Of a stretch of 64,000 nt of DNA, positions 23,640 through 36,130 are shown in pieces. This DNA comes from Vigna angularis. Lineage: Eukaryota > Streptophyta > Magnoliopsida > Fabales > Fabaceae. The notes below the pieces were generated by a model that saw only the letters and a list, made by a program, of their open reading frames with translations, was not told where the DNA came from and ran no database searches. The stretch is taken from contig NC_068972.1 of NCBI RefSeq assembly GCF_016808095.1, positions 39,277,029 through 39,341,028 on the forward strand, in the 5' to 3' direction. A program made the position numbers and the translations under genes. The stretch's first letter is position 1. Each line of letters begins with the position of its first letter.

Positions 23640-25831
23640 AGTCTCTGTTTGTTTGATTGAAGAACTGAGATTGTAGGGTTGATCATGGCAACGAGCTCTT
23701 CAATTTGGATCGATCAGTTTCTCAAATAAAGTAAGTTCTTTTTTTTCTTCTTTTTTATTTGTTTTGTCTTCCTTTACATGAGAGTATGTTGTGCATGCAT
23801 GTGACATTTGAGTCATTTAAAAGACTTTCTGCTTATCAATGGTCCTAACCGTGTATCCTGATCATGTTTTATGGTTCGTAGGAGTAGATAGGACTTCTTA
23901 TACTTGTAGAGTTGCTTTAGGTTTTCTATAACAGTTTGGTCTTCTCATAAGGAAAGTTAAATACATCACTTATATTGCTTTAAGTACTTTGATAATATGA
24001 GTTTGTGTGATTTAATTGGATTAAATTGATTGAGTCGTGGAGATTGAGTAAATAGGATTACAAAAATTTTGTTGTATTGTAGCTTGATTGATTGTACTTG
24101 GTTTAAATGTATGTTGTTTGATAGTGGAAGAGCCTTACCATGATTATTGGTTGATTGTTATTTGTTTTGGTTGTTTGAGTTGGTGGATTTAATGTTATAA
24201 TTAGTTGGGAATTGGTTTTAGATCTTAGTGTAGTGAAAGATTAGGGTTATGATTGGTTTTTGGTTAAAATGGAGAGGTTTTGACAGGTGCGATTTTGTGG
24301 GAGTGGCATATTAAATGAACCTGATGTGTGGAGTCTATTTTTAGGTCATTTAGGACTTGGTTAGACACTTATCTTACAGAGATTGACTCTTTAGTATGTT
24401 TATCACTATTTGGGGTTGTAATGGTAGTTGGTTTGATCTTATGGACTGAGTCATTGGCCAATTGAGTAAACTGGTATCCAATTTGAGTTATAAACATGTT
24501 TTCAAATCAATTACAGTGTCAAGGACATTGATTTGTTCATTTGGATAGGTCTTGAGTGCATCTACACCAAATTTTAAGGTTGTTGAGTTCTAGTGTGGCG
24601 CTAAGAGGCAACTTGTGGTGTTGAGCTCTGTAAAGTCAGAGAGCCACGAGACTCCAGGGCGTTGGTCGACCAGTATGGGCGTTGAGCGCTGTGAAGTTAG
24701 TGAGCTCTCGGGTTATTGGGCGTTGAACGGTTCTGGGTGGTTCTAAGCGACACTTCTCCTTACATGTCGCGATCCTTTTTCTCAGTAATTCACTGGGCGA
24801 GGGATCCTACTCAGTAGGCGCCCTCTATTTCTAGTCCTTTTATGTTTATGCGTGTTATAAATTTTTGTTTTGGTTTGAACTAGCTTGTATGGATTTTAGG
24901 ACCTCTTATCTTGTAAAAATTGATGCTTAATGGATTTTAACTATGAATATAAATATAGTTAAAGTATCATTGGTAAACATCTACGATGCTCGTTCATGTA
25001 TGATATTATGATGATCATGAGTCTGTTATTAATGGTGAATATGATATATGTGTTTTATGTAGTTTCATGAATCTATTGGAGAGATTCTATGGTGATGCTC
25101 AGTAGTGTAATGTATTGATGTAGGGGATCCAAAATGGGGGATGTTTCGAACATTCTTAATAATCATCTAATCTCAAGTAGAGAATGGTAGGTATGTCGTG
25201 GAGAGTAGCAGGAGGTCCTTAGTCTAGTGGTTGTTTCTTGGCCAAGGATGTTTGACGAATTAACCTTGGTGTGTAGTAGTTTGATTGGTCGGGTTGTTTC
25301 ACCACGCACAGGTGCATGTCCCCCAAGAGTTCGATATCAATACATATATCCGGCAAACCTATAAATGATTGCATGTCTTAAGAATGATTGATTTATCTGT
25401 GTTATATGGTTACATCTATAAAGGTGAAGTATGGTTGCTTTTTGTACATTAGCTTACCTTTTTCTTTTTTATTTGTTTGTTTGTGTGTTTCTTATTGTTT
25501 GCAATGATCATTTTAATAATGTGAGCAGATGAAAATGTTCTAGTTGATCTAGTGCAAGACGGGAGTGGTGCTGAAGTGTAGAGTAAGATGTTTAGTTTGA
25601 GTGTATATTGTTCTTTTTTTTTTTGTAAAACTCTATTACACTTTTAATTTCAATGTAATGTAACTCTTAGTAGTACGTATCCTGTATCCTGTAAACATAA
25701 TATTTTGTTATTATATAAATGTTTTGATAATTGTCATAACAGATAAAATGTTTCTTTAAGTTAATTATTACGTAGACTCGATATGTGATAATTCTTTTAG
25801 TAGTTAAACTCTATTAAAATAGAATGTTACG
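23640..25831 (+). mobile_element. Gypsy-type LTR (solo or truncated)
   Basis: The 3' end is GAATGTTACG (25822-25831), a decayed form of the family's GGGATGTTACA. Shared landmarks with the 2385-5024 LTR include AATCATC...CTCAAGTAGAGAA (25160-25185), GCAGGAGGTCCT (25208-25219), ATTAACCTTG (25258-25267) and GCAATGATC...GTGAGCAGATGAA (25500-25532). No gag or pol and no PBS is present. The 5' border is uncertain; 23640 marks the first clearly LTR-like sequence, not a defined terminus. Confidence 0.5.
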
Positions 25832-25980
25832 AATAATATATAATAAAAAATAAAAACTAATTATATTTATATATAATATGAGAAAATTATTTTTAAAATT
25901 AAAAAAATATTATTATTATCATCATTATTACTATTATTATTATTATAAATATTATTATTTTAATTATTAATAATATAAAA
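25832..25980 (+). repeat. AT-rich direct repeat, right copy
   Basis: Starts directly after the LTR end and repeats the block order of 23356-23486, ending in ATTATTAATAATATAAAA. Confidence 0.5.
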
Positions 25981-26493
25981 AATAAAAAATATATAAATCA
26001 TAAATTCCAAATATTATTATGAAAAACATAAAATTTGTATTTATAAAGTCAAAGGTACATGTAAAAAGTCTTTCTCCATTTCCCAAACTATTTTTGCCTT
26101 ATCTTTGCTCTCTAACCTTCTTTTATTTGTTCCGTACAAAATGAGTGAGTGTTGTTCTTGCCGAAGATTCTTTTACGCTTAAGTTAGTGTTCAAAGTCAA
26201 AGATTTGGTCAAAGTGTGATTAATACAAAAGTAAAGTCAAAACTCGATTAAAATTATATTTATAGGAGTATTTTACTAATCCTGCTGGACCTTTACCTAA
26301 ATGGGCCTCGATTATGAGCTCATTGGCCTAATGACCATTTTAGTTATGGTGATGTGCAGCCAGTTTTGGCTAAGTTACATGGTTCGTTGATGTTTTCAGC
26401 AGACACCGATAGATATCAGTAGGTGGCACCAAGCTCTAGTGAGGGACGCATCCATCGACGGATGGTGCCTGGTCTTTAGTTGGGGGTACACAG

Positions 26494-26690
26494 TGTTGAG
26501 ATTCCAAGTGTTATTCTAAGTTTCACATTTGATAAAAATGAAAAAGTAAAGCACCATATAAAATTGAAGATCCATTAACCCATTACCTTAAGGTTTGGGG
26601 TAGAAAGTAGTGTCAATCCCTTATGTAGTTTAGCTCAAGTTGGTGTTGTATCTCCCCAATGAATATCCCCCTCTATAAACCTAGCTAACA
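26494..26690 (+). repeat. Possible 197-bp solo LTR (TRIM/Copia type)
   Basis: Starts TGTTGAGATTCCAAGTG, a common start of short legume Copia/TRIM LTRs, and ends CTAGCTAACA. Flanks are CACAG (26489-26493) and CACGA (26691-26695), which match at 3 of 5 positions as written, so the TSD is unproven. No internal region is attached. Confidence 0.4.
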
Positions 26691-27906
26691 CACGACACTT
26701 GTTATATAGCAGCATATTGTGCTTACTCCCTTTAAAACATATGTTGACCTTTGGCAAGCAATTCTTAATCTTCAGTAGGCATTAACCTTTACAAAGTATT
26801 CGGTAATCGACATGCAATCTCTATTAGGTACAAGGTATCTAGTATCCGATATATGTTGAGCAATCAATTGCCTTTAGACCTTAGTTGAGAGGATCAAAGG
26901 GTCTCCAAGCACATACAATACAAAATCAATTCCACGAGTACAAGAATTGATTTCATATAGTACAAAATCAATTCCACGAATACAAGAACTGATTTTACTC
27001 TCTAACATTAAATATGGAATTTATTTCAACCTCGTTTGAAACATATGGAATCGATTCCAAGATCACCATAATTGATTTCAACCCCTCTAAAATGAATTAT
27101 GTTTTTTGGACACTATTATTAATGAAGGATGTTTTGATCAATCCCCTCACATTATGTTTCATACACGAATGTTTCATTTCTCTCTTTTACAAATGGTCGT
27201 CAATAAATCAGTTCAAATCCATTTAAATAAACGCGTAAAACAATCGCAAATTCATCCTCAGACTTCCACCACACTTCCACTTGAAGATTGGGACATCCTG
27301 AAACAATTTAAAATTTACAATGTTTAAATGGATGTATTGTAAATAGATGTTACTTATTTGGTTTTTCTTAAAACTACGATTTTTTTAAAATTTAAATATA
27401 GATATAATGTAATTTTTTTTAAAACTAAAGTTGTGTTATGATGATCTCAATTTATTTTTATTTTAATATTTTCTTTAAAATATATGTTTTTTAAACTGCT
27501 TTACATTAATTTTAAAAAAAATGTATAATGTCAAATTTTATTTATAGTTTTATTTATCGTTATTTTATCTAATTTTTCTTATAAATAAAAAATATTATAG
27601 TAATATGGGTCCTGCATATGTTTTTCTTGAATTTAAAGAAAATTGTTTATACATTAAAGAATGTTGTTTCTTCAAAAGATTGTTGTTTCTTCTATGAACA
27701 ATTTTCTTTCAATTTAAAGCAACTCATGTATAATATATATATTAATATAATACTTTTGTTTTTAAGCAACTTTTATTTAGTGATGTTTTTCTTTTGTTCT
27801 TTCTAATAACTCTCATTAACAATCACTTATCTTATTCCTATTTGATACACCAATTAAATATTTATAACTTTTTTACCTATTTTCTCTTATCACATCATAT
27901 CCTTTA
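26691..27906. other. Intergenic DNA with a 42-bp tandem duplication
   Basis: TACAAAATCAATTCCACGA occurs at 26919 and again at 26961, as a two-copy tandem repeat with a 42-bp period. GAATCGATTCC-like motifs nearby resemble those of legume LTR elements. Small ORFs at 27014-27327 and 27618-27806 show no domains. Nothing else is supported. Confidence 0.45.
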
Positions 27907-28296
27907 TAAATTTTAGGATTAAACCCTCAGATAGTCCTCGTATTTGTATGTGAATCTCAAGTGGATCCTCATATTTCTAACTGTCTCAATTAGGTCTATA
28001 TATTTGCAAAATATCTCAATTGGATCCAAATATTTGTAAAATTAAGTCAATTTTGCCCTAACCGTTAAGTTGTTACAAATGGCGTTAAAATGTGCTGAAG
28101 TGGATATACTAATGTGGATATTTTATTAAAAAATATATACTGCCAGTGATGACATGGAATTTAATAAAAAAATAGAAAAATTATGCGATCAGAAAAAAAA
28201 GGGGGGATTTGAGAGTCTGAGTTTCGTCTTCTTCGTTGTCACCCTAAAAAAACTTTCTACTATTTTCGAAAAAACTGTAGCACCGTCGTCCGTGTC

Positions 28297-28422
28297 ATGA
28301 GGAAATTGGAGAAGGAAGAACTGGTGTTGAAGGAAGAAGGTGGTGGAGCTGAAGGGGTGGATCTGAGGAAGCTCTTGTGTCGTGAGGTAGTGCCGCGGAA
28401 AACCCCATTGAAGCTCTGTTAG
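28297..28422 (+). other. 41-codon ORF in Pack-MULE cargo
   Basis: ATG to TAG frame (starts MRKLEKEELVLKEEGGG), ending four bases before the ATG of the lipase fragment. It is rich in Glu and Lys and may be part of captured 5' sequence or a third fragment. No family is recognised. If the element is transcribed it would act as an upstream ORF. Confidence 0.3.
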
Positions 28423-28425
28423 CTC

Positions 28426-28972
28426 ATGGCGGCAGGGACAATGGCGACGGCAGCCGGGGCGGCGTTGATGTTGTTTTATGTGCTGAGCCGGTGGCTGTCG
28501 CGGAAGACGGAGGAGGACAACAAGGATCACGGAGGCGGCGACGACATGTCGAAATCGAGCAGATCGGTGCGTCGGAGAAGGCTTTCGAGGCAGCCGGCGC
28601 AGGCTCTGGTGACGCTGCTGGAGTCGATCGGAACGAAGACTTTCAGGTTCACGTATTCCGAGACCTTCGAGAAGTGGGCAATCGGCGATTTGGCCTCTGG
28701 AATCAACTACTTCATGCGCAAGAAGGTAAGTTTTATGAGATTCTGAATAAAATTCATTGTTTTAAGTGAAATTGAGTGGTTTCTGTTTTTGGGCGTGTAG
28801 AAAGGTACAGGCTTTTAGGGGGATTATGACTTTGGGAATATGTGTAATGGTTTGCATTTTGCAATGTAATCTGGCAGTTGCAAGTGTGTATGCTGGGAGT
28901 GATTCTGTGCAGCTCAAAGGGGATGAGATAATTGTGGAGTTGTACCAATATATGATCATGGAAATTCTGTAG
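28426..28972 (+). pseudogene. Captured class-3 lipase gene fragment (exon 1, intron, part of exon 2)
   Basis: The first exon (28426-28725, 100 codons) starts MAAGTMATAAGAALMLFYVL and runs to NYFMRKK, then a standard donor AAG|GTAAGT. After a spacer of about 140 bp, VASVYAGSDSVQLKG and EIIVELY appear (about 28868-28950). This is the N-terminal part of plant class-3 (alpha/beta hydrolase) lipases of the calmodulin-binding heat-shock-protein-like group. The catalytic Ser-Asp-His part is absent, so no lipase activity is expected. The original acceptor appears changed (TTTGCAATGTAAT near 28860-28870). The frame passes directly into the F-box fragment and meets a TAG at 28970-28972. The fragment lies inside Mutator TIRs, so it is a transposed copy, not the native gene. 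Confidence 0.75.
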
Positions 28973-29125
28973 TGGCTTCCGGTGAAAGATCTCCTGCGAT
29001 TCAAGTGCGTTTCAAAAGGGTGGAACCAACTTGTCTCCGATTCGATTTTGCGGCACGGCAGCTTTCCGGGGCTACGGTTTTGCAAAGGAGATGACAACGA
29101 AGATGAAGAGGCAGTAGCGATTTAG
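28955..29125 (+). pseudogene. Captured F-box domain fragment
   Basis: In the same frame as the upstream lipase piece: MIMEIL, a TAG, then WLPVKDLLRFKCVSKGWNQL and VSDSILRH, ending at a TAG at 29123-29125. This is the F-box signature of plant F-box proteins, in which it binds SKP1. Where orthologues have Ser (MEILSWLP) this copy has a stop codon. Only the F-box and about 30 residues remain; there is no kelch or F-box-associated domain. It is a pseudogene fragment inside the Pack-MULE. Confidence 0.75.
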
Positions 29126-29485
29126 GGTTGGAAGGGCTTTCCAAATTGGTTCTCTTGTGGTTTTTCTGAATGCAGACCATTTTCCTCCCTTTTTTTTTTT
29201 GCTTGCATAACTTTTTTATTTTTTTTTAATTTATTAAATTTCAGATCATGGCAGCATATTTTTTTTAATAAAATATCCACATCAGTATATTCACTTCAGC
29301 ACATTTTAACGTCAATTGTGACAACTTAACGATTATAGCAAAATTGGTTCAATTTTACAAATATTTAGACCCAATTGAGATATTTTGCAAATATATAGAC
29401 CCAATTAAGACAGTTGGAAATATAAGGACCCACTTGAGATTACTATGCAAATACGGACCATCCAAGGGTTTAAACCTAAATTTTA

Positions 29486-29696
29486 CTTTTTTTTCTCTCC
29501 ATTTATGAACAAATAATTTAATAAACATATGAAACACTTGCATCTACTGTAAAACACAATCTTCAGAGACTTGTTCTATGAAAATCATGTAGAGAATATA
29601 TTTTTACAGTCCTCACTGTAAGAAAAATTTACAATCAATCTTTCTTTTCTATTCCTCTCTTATTTTTACCTAAACTAAGATATCATTAATATCCAC

Positions 29697-29758
<62 letters not shown>

Positions 29759-30787
29759 ACCATAAAAACTTTATTCTGTAATAAAATACACTATGATTAA
29801 AGATTCAAGTTTATTCAAATTGCAGCCTATTCATTTCCCTCTCCTTTGTAATACTCAATTGTCAATTATTGGGCAATTTCTTCCGACAAATCTGCATCAC
29901 CTGTAAGCAATAGCTGGCAATAATAGAGCAAAATTCAATTTTCAAATTAGAATTCTGACAGTAACACCAAATTGAATTTTGATTTAATTCCCTCCCAAAC
30001 CAAAAAGCTCTAAACAACAAAACTATAACTCCATATTTTTCAACAAATGTGACATTGACTCGTTGAGTATCAACAGCTGAAAGTTGAAGATTCAGTTCCC
30101 TCCCAAACCAAAAATCTCAATGCAAAATGAAGAAACTCAATAGCTTCAAATATCTGACATAGAGCATTAATCAAATGCTTAAAGTTGAAAATTTAATTCC
30201 TCCTAAAACCAAAATCACCAAGCAACAAGAACAATCTCAATCTCAATATGGCATTGAGCAAAAACAATCTAAAGTGCCTTGTTCCATTGATTCAATTGTT
30301 CAAGAATCACTGCCCCCATCAATCTCACACATCTGTCTCTTGCCCTGTAATCATATTGAAATGTTGAACTCACTAACACGAATGAATTCTAATCATAACA
30401 ATGGAAACAATTAACCAAAATGAATGAATTCTCTTCGCATTCAAAAGTTGTTTACCCAATTCACACCAAACCAAACGTTCATAGTCTGATCTAACATCTA
30501 CGGCTAACATTTAAATTTCATGTGAAAGTGACGAGTGACACCAATTCATAATCTGACTCTGCTTAACTTCATGGTCCTTCATTCATAGCTTCAAAATTGA
30601 ACACAAGAACAAGCCTTGACGAACCAACCTATACACCATAACATGCATAACAGTAAAGAAGAAAAATTCGCAGCTTCAAAACTGAATTTATAAATTTTGA
30701 AAGAGAAAAACAGAATTCTTCCCATCCCAAAAAAGTTATAGACAATACACCATAAAAGAACAATATCTTCATCCAACGGATTCAAAT
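29486..30787. other. Intergenic DNA, 3' flank of the reverse 336-aa gene
   Basis: A (TA)n tract lies at 29701-29752. The region next to 30787 probably holds the 3' UTR of the gene on the reverse strand. A forward 79-codon ORF (30175-30414) and a reverse 66-codon ORF (30591-30791) show no domain. Confidence 0.5.
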
Positions 30788-31798
30788 TCAAGCCCCAGAA
30801 GAAGCACCTCCCATCAACGCCTTCTTCAATTCCTCACTCGCTTCAACCTCCGTCGATTTCCCCGAAAAACCACCATAATCCGACGGTGTTTTCTTGTCGT
30901 TCTTTTTAGGGTTTTTCCACTTACTAAACTCCGAACCTCCGCTTCGGACGCCAACAATTTCTCGCCGGAGATCCTCCACGGCGTTCCTCAGCAATCCGTT
31001 CTCCGACTGGAGGACCTCCATCTGCCGTTTCACCGCGAAGCACGCCTCCGCCACGTCAGCACTCGCAGGAGCCCCAGTGGCCGCGTTCGCCCTGCCCTTC
31101 TTCGCCTCGCCGCAATCCATCATGTGCTCCACGCCGATCTTGTCCATCACGAGAAACGGAATCCGCTGGAACGCGCCGTCGCCCTTGAACTCCGCCGGAA
31201 CTCTAACCCCCCAGCGGAACTTCACGGCGGCGCGACCCCGCACGGGGAGCGTTGTCCGGGCGGACACCTCAACGCCGGAGAACATCCCCGCCACGGCGCC
31301 CGCGGCGCGGGAGTTCGTATCCAGAACAGGAATCTTGGCGCCGGCGAACGACGGCGTTTCGACTTGAACGGCCTCGTTGACGACGACGACGTCGTTTTGC
31401 GCGTTGGAAAAGGGTTTTCCGTCGAAGAGGGAGGTCTGGGTCTTCTTGAATGTGAAGTCCCCGAAGCGGGGTTTGAAGTGGAGCATGAAGAGCGGGGAAC
31501 CGGTTCGGGAGGGAAGGCTGAACTCGCAGCTCATGAGCATGGAGCTCTTGAGAGGGGAACCGAAGGGTCCGGTTCCCGTTTTCACTATGAGCGAGAAAGG
31601 GTTCTTGGAATCGTTAGGTCGATACGCCACTTTAAGCGAAGGACCTGATTCGAAAAAGGTAGAAAGGTTGAGAGTTAGTTCTTTGGTTTCACCAGCGACG
31701 ATGCCGGATTGGAAGGGCATTCCCAGAACGCTCAGCGGCACCTTCGCCCTAAACAAGGGCTTCTGCTGTTCATCGCGGAACTTCAGAGAGGCTTTCAT
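30788..31798 (-). CDS. Intronless plant protein of unknown function, 336 aa
   Basis: The product begins MKASLKFRDEQQKPLFRAKV and contains LGMPFQSGIVAG, LSTFFESGPSLKVAYRPND and FSLIVKTGTGPFGSP. I recognise this as a conserved plant-specific protein type seen in many dicots, but I know no established function. The first half is rich in alternating hydrophobic strands. Residues about 255-290 (VKRQMEVLQSENGLLRNAVEDL) look like a coiled coil, and the tail is Lys/Ser-rich. No signal peptide or membrane span is evident. The frame is open upstream to a TTG at 31810, but the first ATG (31796-31798) is the sensible start. TATA-like GTATAAAAC lies about 55 bp upstream. The coding region is clearly more GC-rich than its surroundings, with G/C-ending codons. 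Confidence 0.85.
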   Translation of the reverse strand: MKASLKFRDEQQKPLFRAKVPLSVLGMPFQSGIVAGETKELTLNLSTFFESGPSLKVAYRPNDSKNPFSLIVKTGTGPFGSPLKSSMLMSCEFSLPSRTGSPLFMLHFKPRFGDFTFKKTQTSLFDGKPFSNAQNDVVVVNEAVQVETPSFAGAKIPVLDTNSRAAGAVAGMFSGVEVSARTTLPVRGRAAVKFRWGVRVPAEFKGDGAFQRIPFLVMDKIGVEHMMDCGEAKKGRANAATGAPASADVAEACFAVKRQMEVLQSENGLLRNAVEDLRREIVGVRSGGSEFSKWKNPKKNDKKTPSDYGGFSGKSTEVEASEELKKALMGGASSGA

Positions 31799-33859
<2,061 letters not shown>

Positions 33860-34880
33860 TTGTGTCAAAGGTCTCACTTTCACTTGGTCGGATAGGAATG
33901 TCCAACGATACCCTAGCAGAGAGCTCTTTGGGAGAAAAGATCAAGCTCGTGCCCAACGATGAGCTCCCTTTCCCAACGGTGAACCTAACACCCCATACCC
34001 TAAGCCTTATAGCTCTTTGGAAATTAAATTTCAGAACGGCATCCAGCGTTAGCTTTCCCTTGAGCCATTTGTTGGGTTATTGGGCTCCCTTCCTATGTGG
34101 AGAATAGGTCCAAATAATATGGACCTTTAGGTCTCACTAGGTCAAATTGAGATGGGTTAGATTAGTAGAGGACATTAGAGTCATTTGAAGAGAGGCAAAA
34201 GCCAAGTGAGAGAAAAAGAAAGAGAGAAAGTCATTCCCGCATAACCCTAAACCTGCACTGGTGTTTTATTCGCTGTTAACTCGTTCACCGTTGGATCGAG
34301 CTGATTTTTGGACACTAGGTTCCAGACATATGGTTCTTCATTTTGACCGTTTGGATCGTCAATCGGTGGTCTAGAATTGGAGAAATCGGTCCCCCACCAG
34401 CAGTCCTGTTTTTGTGAAATTTTCATCTTCTTGGTTCTCATTTGTAAGCATTTGTGCTTATTTAAATTGGCTTATTGAACACATCATTTGGTGTTATTAT
34501 TGGAGACTATTTTGTACCCTATTATTGATCATAGTGGATTTTTTCTTTGGTCTGGGCGACTTGTGGTTTTTACCCTTGCATTGAGGGGTTTTCCACGCTA
34601 AAAATTGTTGGTGTCTCTTTGTGCTTTGGATTCTATTTTTGTTCTATTTGTTTGGTGCTCCTCACAAATTCTCGCAAGAAGGAGGATTGAATTTCCGTTG
34701 CGTTATTACTGTTTGATAAGTTGTTATATTTTTTGGTCATTTCCCCATTATTGTCAAAAGAGCATTCAACGACCTAAACATGGTGCTCATCACTCTAGTC
34801 CATTGAGACTTATTGTCAAAATAGCTTTTGACAGTACAAAGTGATGTCCAACGCTCTAGACCATGAAGCTCTTTTACTTG
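33860..34880. repeat. Unclassified repeat, LTR-like composition
   Basis: The DNA is richer in GC than its flanks and has features common in legume LTRs: repeated CCCAACG/CCAACG motifs (33900-33990, 34845), an AG-rich leader-like stretch (GAGAGAAAAAGAAAGAGAGA, 34208-34227) and GGATCGAGCTGATTTTTGGA (34292-34311). No TG...CA ends, TSD or protein domain could be set. The 81-codon ORF at 33862-34107 shows no domain. Confidence 0.3.
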
Positions 34881-35897
34881 GTCATTTCAAGATGGCGCCT
34901 GCGCGATACATACCTTATGCCCAATGTCATATCAACACATAAAGAAAACTTAGTATTTGGCTTGTGAAATTTGCTTAATCTGATATTTTCTACTTTTCTA
35001 TTCTAATTCAACATATTTAAAAGCATTCTCATGAACCAATTATTCAACCCAAATACTAGATTCACAATCCTCTATAACTCAATTTCACAAGCAAACCAAT
35101 AACATATATACATATATTTCATTAATATACAAATTTCACATAATTCATCGTTCAATCATAATACAATCCTAAAATCTATCAACAATTGAAAACATAAATT
35201 TAATCATTAACTTCTCTTATTTTGGTTAAACAACATTTGCTCTCAAAGGTATTCTCTATAGCTCTATTCACACAAGAAGACCTAAACAACCATACCCCAG
35301 TTAGAGTTTTAAGCATGACATTATGATCATAGAGCAACAAACATTCACTAAAAACAACCTTGAGTCATATGCCATGTTCTAGAGCTCAGATGCAACTTAA
35401 GAGCTAAAATGTCTAAGAAAGGAAAAACAATAACTTACTCTATTAAACTTTTTAATTGGATAATTTTGTACAAGTCTTTGCAAGAAACACTTTTATGATT
35501 CTTGATCTTTAATCATATGAAGATTTGGGTAAAAAATGAAGAAATATGGTAAAGAGAAAATTTATACATAAAACAAATGAATTTTCTTTATTATAAATCT
35601 ATTTATAGTTTGAACTTTTTTTATTAAAATATTACAATGTTATGTTCTTTTAAAACCACCACTACTCTTAAATCCTCTTCTATGTTCTCACAAAATATTT
35701 AAACACATGAAACACATAAATTAATGTAAAAAGTATGAACAAAATTATGATATCATAAATAAATTATTGACTCATATTTAAACAAAAATAAATATCTACA
35801 AATAAAATTATAACCACAAAAATTACAATGTAAAAATATTGTTCAACAAATTCATAAATAATAATATAACTACATTATTGACATCTATTTAAAACAA

Positions 35898-35928
<31 letters not shown>

Positions 35929-36130
35929 TGCTAACTATAAGAATGTAAGAATAATAATATAAAAATATTGTTCAAACTATATGATGTATTTATTGGATAT
36001 CTATCCACTCAAAAAGATGTTAAAAATGAAGTAATATCCAAGTATTTTTCACAAAAAGGTTGTGGAAATGGAGAAAACAACACAACAAAAACAAGCCTGT
36101 AAAAGAAATTACAAAATAGATTAAAGGTTT
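34881..36130. other. AT-rich intergenic DNA
   Basis: No genes or element ends recognised. A short (TA)n tract lies at 35899-35922. The Copia 5' LTR begins at 36131. Confidence 0.5.

Larger units (their letters stand above)
27916..29476. mobile_element. Pack-MULE carrying two host-gene fragments
   Basis: Terminal inverted repeats of about 290 bp (27916 to about 28206; about 29187 to 29476) are flanked by a perfect 9-bp TSD TAAATTTTA at 27907-27915 and 29477-29485. The ends are GGATTAAACCCT and AGGGTTTAAACC. The 980-bp interior is much richer in GC than the TIRs. It contains a piece of a class-3 lipase gene (28426 to about 28950) followed by a piece of an F-box gene (about 28955-29125), both on the forward strand. 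There is no transposase. Mutator-like elements with captured gene fragments are known as Pack-MULEs. This one is chimeric, since its two fragments come from different genes. Confidence 0.9.

Noticed and set aside
27014..27327. Two overlapping forward ORFs of 70 and 73 codons
   Set aside because: They are in different frames of the same repeat-like DNA and have no domain.
28189..28530. Reverse 113-codon ORF across the Pack-MULE cargo
   Set aside because: It is antisense to the recognisable lipase fragment and begins in the TIR.
33862..34107. Forward 81-codon ORF
   Set aside because: Lies in an LTR-like repeat and shows no domain.
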